A stretch of DNA of 64,000 nt, taken from assembly GCA_021432635.1 (NCBI GenBank), contig MU270082.1, forward strand, positions 67,831 through 131,830, given 5' to 3'. This stretch comes from Thozetella sp. PMI_491. Its lineage: Eukaryota > Ascomycota > Sordariomycetes > Chaetosphaeriales > Chaetosphaeriaceae. Below are positions 22,960 to 34,111 of the stretch, in pieces. The notes beneath the pieces are model-generated. The model was not told the DNA's origin, did not search any database, and saw only the letters and a list, made by a program, of their open reading frames with translations. The position numbers were made by a program, and so were the translations under genes. Numbering within the stretch: the stretch's first letter is position 1; each line of letters begins with the position of its first letter.

Positions 22960-24419
22960 TCACTCCTTCACTAACAACGGCCTGAGTATTCCGAGCGCTC
23001 GAACGGACTGTTCAGAGGACAATATGACGGCGCCTGCGCGGGCTGTCGATAGATATGATAGCTCCGAGCTCTCCTGTATATCCATGTCCTGCACCAGCTT
23101 CCCGGCGACTCCCGACACGATACCCGTCGCTTCCAAGGGCAAATTGACCAGGTCGAGGAAGATTGGGACCAGATTCCCCTCGGTCGGGCCGACCAACGAG
23201 TTCCCGAAGATGGGCACGAGCGACTTGTCCAGGAGAAGTGACGGCTCGTCGTCCTGGGCCAGCGTGACCGAGAGGAACTTTGGGCGCGACACCAGCGCCG
23301 TGATAAGACTGGTATACAGTTTCGTGTCGATCGTATCCACCCAACTCCTCTGGCTGGCGCCAGTGTTGGCACGCGCCAACGACGGCCGCTGCGAATAGCC
23401 CTCGTACGAGGAGTTCTTCCCACCGGAGCACTGGACGAGGACTAGACCTTCCTCGATGTAGGGCACCACATTTCGCTTTTTCAGCAGTTCAAAGGTCCGG
23501 TTCTGCAGCTCAAGAATGTTGGAGGGCGGCGGAGTAGACGGCTTGTCGCTGCCGTGGCTGGGACCCCTGTTATGAGTCATGGCCACGGGCGACTTGAAGG
23601 CCGATTCGTGCTCGGAGAAGATGAAGCCCCGGGAGAGGAGCGCCTGGACAACGCTCTGCCTGTCCTTGGTGGGGACTAGGATGAAGTCGGAGTAGTAAGT
23701 GGTGATGAAGAAGATGGGGACATTGGCGAGCGCGAGAGGAGACGTCAGGTCGACAACTCTGGAGCCAGCGTCCATACCGGCGCTGATGACAGAGAAGACG
23801 ACATACGTATCCTTGGAGATCGAGACGGACTTGCCGGCCTCCTTAGTAAGCTTCTTGATGGCGGGCTCGAAGACATTCTTGGCCCAGGAGCTGTGGCAGA
23901 CAACCGAGCACTCGATCGGGGTGATGCTGATATTTAGAAACCCATGCTGGTGGTCCAAGGCTAGACCCTCGAACGCCCCCGTGAGCGAGTCTGGCTGCTG
24001 GCTTGGCGGGAGGAGGACTTGGAGGATTGGCTGGAGCAGACAGGCGTATAGGTCGAGGGGTATGTGTATCAAGCTTAGAGTACCATCCTGTCGAGCATGA
24101 GTCAGTCTTGGTCGGTTTCACGGTTTCCGTGGCTGGTTGGATGGCTGCTGTTGGGTGTCTGCCTTGGTCTGGCGCCGCCGGCCGCGACCAGTCCCGGCCG
24201 ATTGGGTCGGACCGTAGACAGATGCGACTGGGCGGCCCCGGCCGGGTGCTGGACGTGTATTGGCCATGTCTCTGACCGGGAAACTTGGGCATCGACAGGC
24301 TTCTAGGCCCAACGTCCTCGTGCAAATAGCCGTCGCGCAGAGTGGAAGAGGGAGCGCGAGACGGGAAAAAAAGGGGCGGGAGGAGGCGAACTTACAAGAA
24401 ATGAGATTTGTGCGTTCAT
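22960..24419 (-). CDS. GATS/CASTOR-like ACT-domain protein
   Basis: Fungal member of the ACT-domain family that includes animal CASTOR1/2 (arginine sensors acting on GATOR2 and TORC1). Ligand and role in fungi are not known to me. Two exons: 24396-24419 (MNAQISFL) and 22960-24087, with a 308-nt intron (GTAAGT donor, CTGAC branch, GACAG acceptor). The product is 383 aa. Splicing gives FLDGTLSLIHIPLDLY, the usual start of the family. Diagnostic blocks are ITPIECSVVC, DTYVVFSVISAGMDAGSRVVDL and SPLALANVPIFFITTYYSDFILVP, the second being the core of an ACT module. A poorly conserved Ser/Pro-rich region follows, then a second alpha/beta segment near the C-terminus (KFLSVTLAQDDEPSLLLD). The arginine-binding residues of CASTOR1 cannot be judged without an alignment. 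Confidence 0.85.
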
Positions 24420-27400
24420 GATCCTTTTGATATGGCTCGGTGCGAGCAGGTGCTCCAGGAGCAGCCACTCATCCGTAGCTCCCCGCGTTCCAGCTGTATA
24501 AATGATGGGGGCCGCGAAGCTTGGAGGAAGGTTGTCCTCTTTCCCGATTCAACTTTCCGCGGCGGGAGGGTTCAGAGGACTGGCAATTCCGCGACAATGG
24601 GATGGAGCCGGGGCGGGAGAGACCCGAGGAAATTGCCCAACAGAGGAGCGAGCTATGATAATATACGCCTCGGTCGATGCCGTGGAGGGGGAAGGGATTA
24701 GGCGGGAAGCTTGTGCGGTGGACCCCTAAACGGTCTCCGGAAGCGGCTTCAAGTCTAAGCTAACACGAGGCGAGTGGGAAGCACCATGATATGCCAAACG
24801 CTGGCGCGAGGGGCCCCGTCAATGGTGAAAAGTGTCGTGCGCCAAGAGTAAACAAGGGGGGTGCTTGGAGGAGCGGCGGGCGCAACTTTCCTAATAGATT
24901 GTGTCTCTGGCGTGCTGCTTAATGCTGGTCGCTTCCCAGCGCTCCCTCATATGGCGAGACCTAGGCCGCGGATATCCCTCCTCCCAAGCTCTTCTTGTTC
25001 GCCCTAGCCGAGAAGCAAGGGACCGACGAGTCTGCGGAGCCCACCGACTCGGTACAGAGACGGAACAGGGACAATAAAGAGCACAGGATCAGGGCAAGAA
25101 TTGTCCCCCTGACAACTGAGATGGCTGCACGCCAACCGAATAGGTTCCGCTGTCCTCAAGTTGGGCTTCTCCGGTCAGCCAATGCGCTCACCGTTGGCCT
25201 GCAAGCTGGGGGAATACGACAGCTCGCTTTTATAACATCCGCCATACGCTATTGCCTCGTCTGCCCGGGATGGAGTTGGATGCTTGGTCGGCCGACCTCT
25301 AAGCTCTTTGGTCGGTCTGCCTAGTACGCGGGGCATTCCCCTCCATAGAGGGGAACAAGAAAAGGACGCAGCTAGCCGGGAGGGTTTGAGAGGAGGGCAG
25401 GCGCCTCTAAGGGAGAGGAGGGGGTGTGATAGCGGACCTCACCCTCCCTGGCATGCCCCCTAGGCCGTCGAGAGCTAGGCGTTATTCGGTACCACATGCA
25501 GCTTGCGTGCAGGTGGTGGGGACAGAACGTGGGGGCTTGAGAAGGGACCGGGAAGCCCCCCTGAAGGTGCGCGCACGGCGCCCCAGATTGCCGTCGGAGG
25601 GGTTCTGGAGCAAGCCACCTAGCACGGCGCCTCGGGCGCTCGTCGTGCTCGGCAGAGCTGGCCACGACATAGCCGGCGTTGAACTGTGCCTCCTGATGCT
25701 TCCAGCTCGCCGCGCCTCTCCAATCACCGTCGCCGGCAGTGCCATGTGAAATCGAGCGGGGCGCCGCGCTGTGTGATGTGCATAATTCGGCATGCCATGC
25801 GCTGAGCGTCGAGAGTCTGGTTCAGGTGCCGCCGACGACATCATGACCCCGCCGCCCTCCACCAACTCTGTAGGTTTCTATGTGCCTGCCCCGCATCAGT
25901 TTTGTTGGTGCGTTGTACTTTTTCTCCCCTCCCTGCTCGCCGTCTCTCGCCGCCGCCGCCCATCTCTTAAGCGTGACGCTGGGGCCCAGGGGCGATCCCT
26001 GACGGCTCGCTGCAGCAGACATCTCGCCGAGAGCATGAGGCGCTAGCTAGATAGGAAGAAGAGGGGGGGAGAAGCCACAGATACACCGGACCCGTAGTCA
26101 GCTTAGTCGTTCCTCGCGCGCCCACGAGGGGCTTGATGACCTCGGACTAGATGCGATGTGTGACGTAGAAACACCATGACCCGCGTGTATTTTGCGACCT
26201 GTCGCCGCCCACGAGGGCCCGATATCTGACCCAACGTCGCGCTGCAGTCCAACCCGCGCAGCTGAGCACCACGAGCACCAACAAACCCGGCCCTACCCAC
26301 GCACCACCACCACGTATAGCGGGGGCCGCGTTATACGAGTAAATAGACCCCCTATATGGCAAAGGCGAAAACCATGGACAGGATTCTCCACTGCCGCGCC
26401 GGCCCCCCACAGCACGCGGGTCCTGCCTCTTTCAATTCCGTCGAGACGACCAAAAAGGACTCCCGGCGGCGAGCCGACGGCCTGACTCGTGTGAGGTTCG
26501 CCTCGGCCTCCCTTATCTGGGCGCCCCGGGCGACCGACAGGTCCTTCTTCCCTTCTGCACTATGCTGCCAGGCTGGCAAGCAGAGGCGCCATAGCGGATG
26601 TGGAGGGGTCTAGTGGTAGCTCAGAGACACAGCGACCCCTCCTCCCCATTTCGGCGGCTTGCTGCCCCAGCAGATGGGTGATAGGAGAGGTGCCTCTCGG
26701 ATGGCCCGCCATATGGGGCCCGATACCAGTAATTTCATCTCCTAAGTCAAAGGTGTAATCCGTGTAACGCACAGCTGGCCGACCGACCCCTCCCATCCTA
26801 CCGATAACGACCTCAACTAGCCGGCCTCGGTGGGGTGCCAACTCAACCGGTGAAAACAACGTCACCAGGAGCTCACCAGCGTCGAGGACGATTTGTGAGA
26901 CCCCCAGACCTTTTGATCTTGTGACTAGAGTCCTGCAGGTAGCTAATGCTCGTCGGCGACGCCACCGTCGTAGGGAAGCTCTGTTGCAGAGCATACCCCC
27001 GTCTAAGCTCACTGCATCCTGCAGGTTCAAGCTCGTTGCCATGAATGGCGAGGGGCAGCTTTGGTGGGCAGGCAAGGATGTTGAGGATAGGGTTTCTTTG
27101 CTCCAGGGCTTTCTGCAAGTTCCCTGTCGTCAAGGCAGGTAATAGGTAGCTTCCCTGCCAACGTTCTAGCCGCTAGTGATGCACTCCATCGCGCATTGGT
27201 TTCGATTTCCCATCTTTCCTTTCTTTTTTCCCACCATCCCGACTCGACGGGTTGTTTCCGGAGCAAAGCCCGGTAGGACCGGGGAGATGCCGTTACCTTG
27301 CGTCTGGCAAGAAGCAATGCCCGAGAGCCAAGGGGGCCGCCCAGGACGAATCACTCCGGGTCGCGCCACGCGGTCTTGGGCAAGCACAAATGTGAGACCT

Positions 27401-28012
27401 GCTCTAGCTGTCCAGGCCCGCGCTCTAAGGAAAATGAAACAACCCCCCTCTCCCCACTAACTGATCCCGTCTATCCCACCACAAAGAGAGCCAAGTGCGG
27501 TTGGAGATTCCCAGAAAAGGAAGTCATGAGCCTGAGATCTTTGGGCCTACAAGCTTCTTCCGGTAAGCCGTGAGATACGCCCAGCCCATGCTACATAGGT
27601 TCATGCATGACATCAACCGGCCTCACTACCCCGATTTGGCGGGCAAAAATGCCAGGTGCGTGTGGGGAGAGCCCAGGGTGGCGGACCTGAGTGTTTTGTT
27701 GGATAACCGCCCATGCCGAAGGCTCGGCGTGGTGTCGAATCTTTGGAATCTACCCTAACTACATACCGGCATATTCTAACGGGAGTTCCTAGCTGGAGGG
27801 TCTTGTCGAGAGCCTTGTTTAAATTTAGCAACCGAGCCATGTGCACAGGTCCAAGGACCTTTTGAGCAGCCTATTTGTTTGCGGCGCAAAACTGGGCGCC
27901 CTCGGGCTTGGAGCCAAGGAGTCCCGGTGAGCTTTGATGGGCTCTCGACATGTTCGTCGAGATGCCACGCGGTCAGTGATACAACCTCACTCGGGCTCTG
28001 CTGGACGGTCCG
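24420..28012. other. Long intergenic region, no supported gene
   Basis: About 3.6 kb, with the promoter of the ACT-domain gene at its left end and 3' sequence of the methyltransferase at its right. The longest ORF (171 codons, 26560-27075, minus) matches nothing I recognise. A stretch at 26610-26635 vaguely resembles a tRNA A-box, but no B-box or acceptor stem follows. I see no transposon ends. Confidence 0.55.
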
Positions 28013-29803
28013 CTAGCTCTTGATGCCCACAACGACAAGATTGCGCGGGCTCTCCCGGAAGTCGAACACCGTCTCCACCCAGCAGTCGCGGACGATATCG
28101 GAGTGCTCCTTGAGAAACAGCCACCGGTCTGTCACGATAAGCGATTCAGTGACGCATGCGCTGAAGGCCATCAGGCTCCAGATAATGCATAGCTCTCGCC
28201 TCCGATGCCGGTATGCCTCCTCGTACCGCGCGATGTCCTCGTCTGTGATGTCGCCCATTTTTTCCTGGATTACTTCGGAGTATTCTCCGTAGTACTCGGT
28301 CGTGGTCAGCTTCTTCACGGCGCCCCGAACGTAGGCGTTGAGCGACGCGTAGCACTTCTTCCCCAGCGAGCCAAGGATGACGGGATTTGTGCTGGTGTTG
28401 AACGGAGTGTCAGCGACCCCGTCCGTTGCCTTCAACCCGTCCGGCGTGTAGTAGACCCTCGATATGACCCCTCGGTCAAAGAAGATTCTCTGGAGAACCG
28501 CTCGGTAGAAGTGGCGTGTGAAGAAATCCTCGCTGTCGATGGTCCAATTTTGAGGCGCCTGGCAGGCCATCATCCTGGCCGTGATATTGAGGCGGACGCC
28601 CCTGTCGTCGTATGTGGACAGCCGCTCACTCATGGGGAAGCCCTGGGGGTCTCGCTTCTCAGACTCTTTCAGGATGCGGCCGTTGATGGCCTGCAGAGTT
28701 GGGCGAAGAAAGGGGCCTTTGTACGTAGGAGGACCTAGCTTCTCCGTCATGAGATTGTAGCAGCAGCCGACTATGGCGACGGCGCTGATGCACGGGTTAA
28801 GGACCATGGACCGTATACCGTAGTGGGAGAGATTGCCACAGGAGTGGATGGAAATGGCCATCATTCGGAGGTCTTCCTTCCCGTCCTTCCCGTCTACCTC
28901 TTGTATCTGGGATACCACGTCCGCAAGGTCTGCGTGCTCCAGCCTGCCGACCACATACTCGATCGAGCCTCGTCCATCCACCACCGGGTACGTAGCTTTG
29001 AGCTCTCTTCGGGTACGAAGGTCGATCGAGGCCACCTCTAGGTCTGTCATTCCTAGGTTCTTTGCCGCATTCTTCAGGGCCTCCTCGTCGTTACGCAACG
29101 ACGCATCCACGCTTTCGAGCGCACGCTGGTACACCTTCTTGTTGCGTGCTTTAGTTTCGGACTCGGCAACCGCAACCCCCGAGAGCAGATCAAGTGCCTT
29201 TGCGCCTAGCATGTTGGCTTCCCTGCCCTCCACGGCAACGATTCGCTTGTTGTATGGAGGACTGGCTAGCACGCGCCCGAGATAGTTTTGTCCGCTCCCA
29301 AAGTCTATCATGTGAGTCAACGCCTTGCCTGAGGTACTGGCAACCTCGTCCGCGAGCTCGTCGACGTAACCCGCGAAGTGGACCACTTCATGCTTCTTCT
29401 TTGGCTTCATCCCAAGAGCAACAGTTCTGGGGAGGACTGCAAGTTTGGGTCTCCGCGGCGTAAAGGATCGACCAAGGGAAAGCCGTCGTATGTCCTTGAC
29501 ATACTGAACGAGGGTCTCAGGGGGCTGCCCCGGCCAGGTCGCAGGAGCCGGCGCATCCATGTCATCTCTCATGAGGAAGTCCAGGAGGGCCATGGACTCC
29601 ATTTGAAGGAGAAAAGGCTGCCATTCTTCCGGCAACGAGACGGAGAACAGCCCGGGTTCCGTGGTGAAGAAATCTAGCACATGCACGCCGCCACAGAGCA
29701 GCTGATAAATATTGGAGTCGGTAACAAACTGGAGCAGGTCTGCCACGTAGTCCTCCGCCGACTGGTACTCGGACGAGTAAGGGAGCGCTTTCTCGGGCCG
29801 CAT
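28013..29803 (-). CDS. METTL25-family methyltransferase
   Basis: Putative SAM-dependent methyltransferase related to METTL25/METTL25B (RRNAD1); substrate unknown. Intronless, 596 aa from the ATG at 29803; the reading frame continues upstream only through a TTG. The N-terminal helical part (1-130) includes LPEEWQPFL, typical of the family. The SAM-binding motif I is MIDFGSGQNYLGRVLA (about 165-180). HSCGNLSHYGIRSM (about 320) and the hallmark GCCYNLMTEK (about 346-355) follow, then a C-terminal helical region. HSCGNL and GCCYN are the best family markers. It diverges from sws2 over a 318-bp shared promoter. Confidence 0.9.
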   Translation of the reverse strand: MRPEKALPYSSEYQSAEDYVADLLQFVTDSNIYQLLCGGVHVLDFFTTEPGLFSVSLPEEWQPFLLQMESMALLDFLMRDDMDAPAPATWPGQPPETLVQYVKDIRRLSLGRSFTPRRPKLAVLPRTVALGMKPKKKHEVVHFAGYVDELADEVASTSGKALTHMIDFGSGQNYLGRVLASPPYNKRIVAVEGREANMLGAKALDLLSGVAVAESETKARNKKVYQRALESVDASLRNDEEALKNAAKNLGMTDLEVASIDLRTRRELKATYPVVDGRGSIEYVVGRLEHADLADVVSQIQEVDGKDGKEDLRMMAISIHSCGNLSHYGIRSMVLNPCISAVAIVGCCYNLMTEKLGPPTYKGPFLRPTLQAINGRILKESEKRDPQGFPMSERLSTYDDRGVRLNITARMMACQAPQNWTIDSEDFFTRHFYRAVLQRIFFDRGVISRVYYTPDGLKATDGVADTPFNTSTNPVILGSLGKKCYASLNAYVRGAVKKLTTTEYYGEYSEVIQEKMGDITDEDIARYEEAYRHRRRELCIIWSLMAFSACVTESLIVTDRWLFLKEHSDIVRDCWVETVFDFRESPRNLVVVGIKS

Positions 29804-30121
29804 CGCGAATTCGAGAGAAAAAGGCAATATTCTAGAATTTAAAACTTACTGACTCACCTGGGGAAATCTAGCAGAGGATGTGCGTAAGATTATATCGCGG
29901 TGTGTTTTTGACACGGTCCGTATGACGTGCGTTATTCTAGCCAATCAGAGAGCGCAATTCTCCCTTCCGAACTTTTCCCCCCTGCTTGTGAATTTGAGCT
30001 TCCTGCTCCATCGCCGCGAATTGTCGAGAAGGCCTTGAAGACGCCAGTTGCTCGGCCCGCCGTCGCGTTTTGGACACCGACATGCGATTGACTGAGAGGT
30101 AATCAAACGAACGTATTCATC
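29804..30121. promoter_or_regulatory. Bidirectional promoter, METTL25-like gene / sws2
   Basis: 318 bp between two divergent ATGs. Visible elements: CCAATCA at 29941-29947 (CCAAT box), TGACGTGC near 29923 (CRE-like) and TGACTCA at 29850-29856 (Gcn4/CPC1-type core), the last only about 50 bp from the methyltransferase ATG. Functions are inferred from sequence match alone. Confidence 0.55.
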
Positions 30122-30600
30122 ATGGTAGGCGGCACCCCTCTGTTACATTGCTAAGCCTGGTGAATCGCTGACGATCGTGTCCAGGTTTTGATTCTCGGAG
30201 CCAGCTTCCACGAGCTGAAGCTCGTCAAGGTAGGACTAACTTTGGCTCCCACTTCAAACGGATTTTCTCTGACTATTTCCCCGTTTAGAAAGCGCTGGAG
30301 ACCTTCTACGGCCTCGGGCCCCAGATATCCGATCGCATTCTCGCCAAATACAGCATCCACCCGCGCGCGAAGCTCGGATCCTTGAGCCAGAAGACGATCA
30401 CGGCCCTGTCGGCAGAGCTTTCCACCATGACGATCGAGAATGATGCGAGGAAGATGGTACAGGACAACATCAAGAGGTTGCGAGACATGGGCACCTACCG
30501 CGGAAGGAGACATGCCATGGGCTTGCCGGTGCGCGGCCAGAACACCAGGACACAAATCAACACGGCCAGGAGGCTCAACGAGATCGAGCGGAGGGCCTAA
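30122..30600 (+). CDS. sws2: Mitochondrial ribosomal protein uS13m (Sws2)
   Basis: Small-subunit protein of the mitochondrial ribosome, S13 family, at the subunit interface near the head. Three coding exons: 30122-30124 (the ATG only), 30185-30229 and 30289-30600, with introns of 60 and 59 nt. The product is 119 aa. The order is MVLILGASFHELKLVKKALE, YGLGPQISDRILAKY (helix-hairpin-helix), LSTMTIENDARK and the S13 signature LRDMGTYRGRRHAMGLPVRGQNTR. The last matches bacterial S13 'YRGxRHxxGLPVRGQRTxTNAR'. No cleavable presequence is evident, as in other fungal Sws2 proteins. Confidence 0.94.
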
Positions 30601-30897
30601 AGCCGTGGAGCGGCAAGCATAGAGCTTAGAACCAGGATAAGGACTAGACAAGGAGCCTAGGGGCTTGCGCCGCCATGTCCATATCTATGTTGAACATATG
30701 TACGATACGGCTTACTACCCGCCAAAGATTTACGCATCCCGGTTCTCTATCTGCGTGCTTGCCGTCGCCTACACCTTGGCCAGTATGAGCCGTACAGGTT
30801 CCATCACTGCCCAGGGATGAATGCCTCAATGTTCTGAGCGGCATACTTGGGAAGATAGTTTTCGTACACCGGTTCCCCGGCCCTTGTAGCTGCGCAG

Positions 30898-32448
30898 CTA
30901 CTGCGTCCACGTCTTGCTAGACACGGAGGAGGTTTCCGCCGACGACCTTGGCGACTCATCCACGAGGTCAGGGTACTTGGAGACGTCGTCGAGGCCCTCT
31001 ATCGTTGAGGGGATGCCGTCGAAGTTGCTCCATAGACCTACATGCTCGAAGCCGAGTAGGTTTCCGAGGTGAATGATATGCGTAGACACATGAGCTAAGG
31101 TCGAGCTTGGCGGGTAGGAGTCGGGAATTCCGTCCGGGCTGTCTGATGTGACGCACGATATGAATGATGGCGTAAAAGTTGACCATGGCCAACGAGTTGC
31201 GCTTCTTAACCAGCTGGAGCACGTGGTCCGGGACGTTGCGCGGGTGGGGGGTAGATGCTGTATGCGCTCAAGTGCGAGTAGACGACCGACGCCTTGTTGC
31301 CCTCCCAGCCTTCCTTGTCGCCCAGCACGTCCACCGTCGTGTCCACGCTTGTATGCGATAGGTCGACGATGACACCCAGGCGGCTCATCTCATTGATGAG
31401 GCGGCGGCCCTCGGGGCTGACACCACGCCAGACAGGCGGTGCTTTACGCACCGAGCCCTCTCATAAGGTTGCACCACCATGGTTGCAGAGCTTGATTTAA
31501 AGCTGCTAGTAACATCTGCCCCCAGAATCCTCTGCATCCATACTCGCAGAACTCTTCGCCTTTACATCATAGTAGAACGCCCTGTCCCACGAACACCTTG
31601 CAGTGCAGCAATGGTTGACGCGATGTAGAACTCTAGATCCGGGATCGGCTCCCACGCTTTTCAGTTGCGAGTGAGGATCGCATACCGGACATCCAGAGCG
31701 TAGAACTAACGCAGGCTAGACATTCGGTTGCCAATCTAATAGAGACCTTCAATACCGAGGGGGGAGATCAGCTGTCCCTTTCTGAACGCATCTAAAGCAC
31801 TGCTACTGTCCAGATTCGGCGACAGATCATGAGGGTACTTTTGCTTAAGCCAGGCCACCAGATCGATTTGTTTAATCGTTGTCTGGACGGCGTTGTAGGA
31901 ACTCTCTTCAGCAAGAGGCTGGTCCCTGCCGGAACACCATTGAGTGGTGAGGAGACTAACCCTCTGCATAGTTTGTACCTATATAGTCTTATCCGTCCTC
32001 CGGGCACGATACATAGACGCTCCAGAACGCTCCGCCGTTCTGGCCGGCTCTCAGCCGAGGCAGATCGATGTGGCCAGAAAGCCCCCCTTGCTCGAAGCCC
32101 TTAGAGAATCCGTGTTCGTAAATGTGGTTGTTGTACAGGGCGCGCACCACGATGGGCAAGTCATTGTGGCCGTCTGCCGTGTAATTAGCACAAACCCGGC
32201 GGAGTTTCCACAGCTAGGGACGTGTCTACCAATCAGGGGCGTGTGGGTGAGGATCTGCTTAACCCGGTCCTCGGTGGGCCGCGGGTCGATGACCTCGCCG
32301 AGTCTGTGGAGGCACCTGCGCGCAGGCGGGTGCAGGGAGAGGCCAAGAAGCAGACAAGAGGCAATCGCAAGGATGGCGAGCCTTAGGCCAGTGGCCGGCG
32401 ACGGCAACGGGCAGGATTTTCGTACTCGCTGCCCTCCAGCATACCCAT
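30898..32448 (-). pseudogene. Decayed membrane dipeptidase (peptidase family M19)
   Basis: A zinc dipeptidase gene of the M19 family, anchored by an N-terminal membrane segment, now broken. Starting from an ATG at 32448, a cytosolic Arg-rich stretch and the hydrophobic segment LRLAILAIASCLLLGL are separated by a frameshift. A normal intron (about 32163-32230) leads to DGHNDLPIVVRALYNNHIYEHG, where the first zinc ligands (H-x-D) persist. Stops then interrupt the frame at 31989-31991 (TAA), 31736-31738 (TAG) and 31706-31708 (TAG), the last two where CAG Gln codons are expected. Further downstream SPEGRRLINEMSRLGVIVDLSH is intact. Frameshifts follow near 31240 and 31170. In the last block the family's GSDFDG is WSNFDG, losing the key Asp. 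It is not expected to be functional. Confidence 0.88.
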
Positions 32449-34111
32449 TTCTCCAGCCTCCCCCATACTGGGGTGGAGGAAGGGCCAGGCTTCCGGCTTA
32501 TTATTAGAAGGCATCAAGCTGAATGAGGCGCCGTAATGGGTGAGGGGCGGCCGACGCGGACAAGGATGATGGTAATGGTTGTTAGCTAAGCCAAGGCTGC
32601 AATGCGCATTGGCAGAGAGTCAGCTCCCAAACGAGGAGAGAATCTCGAGCGCCCGGGACGAAGCTTAGGCGGGAGCTTGCACGTACACGAGGGGTTTATA
32701 CGAGAGGAGGTCGGGCAACAGGCTGGGAGGGATGGCGATATCTGTCACCCCGGTATCGAGCTTTTTTGGGCTTGCGTCCGCCCGACAGCAACTACAGAGT
32801 CAGTCGGCCGGGGATTGACAAGCCCAGAGCGCGCCTGAGCAACCCCTGGCCGGGATGCCAGGAAAAAAGCCAGGGGCGCGACCCCGCCAGATACGGTCTG
32901 GGCGCGCCACTACTTGGGCAAGGCAGGTCAAGGAGGTACGTAGTAGGCTAGTTAGGGCCAGAATAATACCATAGTAATTCCTGGACATTGTAAAGAAGTG
33001 CCTGGGAGGAAGCAATGATTGATGACATATTCGGGACATAGGTAGCCACTGTCTCAGGTGGGCAGCTAAGGCAAAGCTTAAGGTATTATATCCCACCTTC
33101 GTGACTTCGGGCCTGGCGAACAGCTCAAAGGGCTGCCAACACGCGACCCAGATTGGGGCCGTTTGGGGAGAGAGAGCATGGACAAGTTTTTCGCTAAGCC
33201 CTTGTGGAATAGAGCTGACTCAGGGGACCCATACGGATTGCTTAGTGCTGTGTTCGCTGTCATTAGAACATTTTTGGGATGACAGTACCGCTGTCTCTCG
33301 AGCTGGATAGCGGTCCCTTGCCTGTCTTGCGGGATAGACATCACTATCTTGGGCGGATTCATGCCGCGGGAGTCGCCTGGTCGCCTCATCTCATCAGCAA
33401 GAAACGAGGATCGCCACTTGCAGGCTAGATAGGTTAGGGGTTTCAGACGACGCACAAATCGTTGCGGGTTATTGGCAGGCCCCCTGTCTCCCGCCTGGTC
33501 TGGAGAGTGCTTTCCCCATCACAGCAAGACCTCTCTCTCTTTGCCTGCCCTTCCCGTGCGCAGGGGTTCAGGAGGGAAGGGGGGGGTCCCGGTGGCCTCT
33601 CAGCGGACCAATGGGGACGAGGCGGCGTGCGAGGTAAGACCCAACTCTTCAGGTGAGCTTGATCAAAAGTTGACTGGCACCTGGCACTGATCGGCGGCTC
33701 TCTCACTTCTTTTTCTTTTTCTCTCGTCTTCACAACGTCATCTATCCACGCACGCATCCGCAGACCTCTCTCCCGCGATTCAATCCCCTCGACTCGGCGC
33801 CACGACGTCGACCTCGGAACCTCCCAAGCAAGGTCCCGGATCCCATCGCCGAAGGTGCGTCTGTGCTCTGCCACCCTGGCAACCTCGCCCCAACCGACCT
33901 TCGACACTAGGGCTAAAGACAGCTTACTTCTGAACAGCCTCATCCTTCCTGCCCGCCTCGCGACGTCCTGTCCCTTCCGGCGCATGTCTCCCCCCACAAC
34001 GCCGTTTCCCGGTTGACCCTTTTCTTCTTCTTCGCAAACCATTGAATTGTCCCGGCCCGAGACCCACGGCATCAGAACTTTAAGCACCCGACGATCGGCG
34101 GTGTCATCATC
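32449..34111. other. Intergenic region and rgd2-like gene promoter/leader
   Basis: No convincing gene. The stretch 33695-34040 is pyrimidine-rich (repeated CTTTTTC and CCTCTC), typical of sequence just upstream of transcription starts in filamentous fungi. It probably includes the leader of the RhoGAP gene. An ORF on the minus strand at 33443-34204 reads through this leader and looks spurious. Confidence 0.55.

Noticed and set aside
26560-27075. 171-codon minus-strand ORF and a tRNA-like A-box near 26610
   Set aside because: Protein matches nothing known; the A-box look-alike lacks a B-box, anticodon stem and acceptor pairing.
31700-32000. Strong repeat-induced point mutation of the dipeptidase locus
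   Set aside because: Only a few CpA-to-TpA type changes are visible, GC content is not depressed, and indels are present, so general decay explains it as well.
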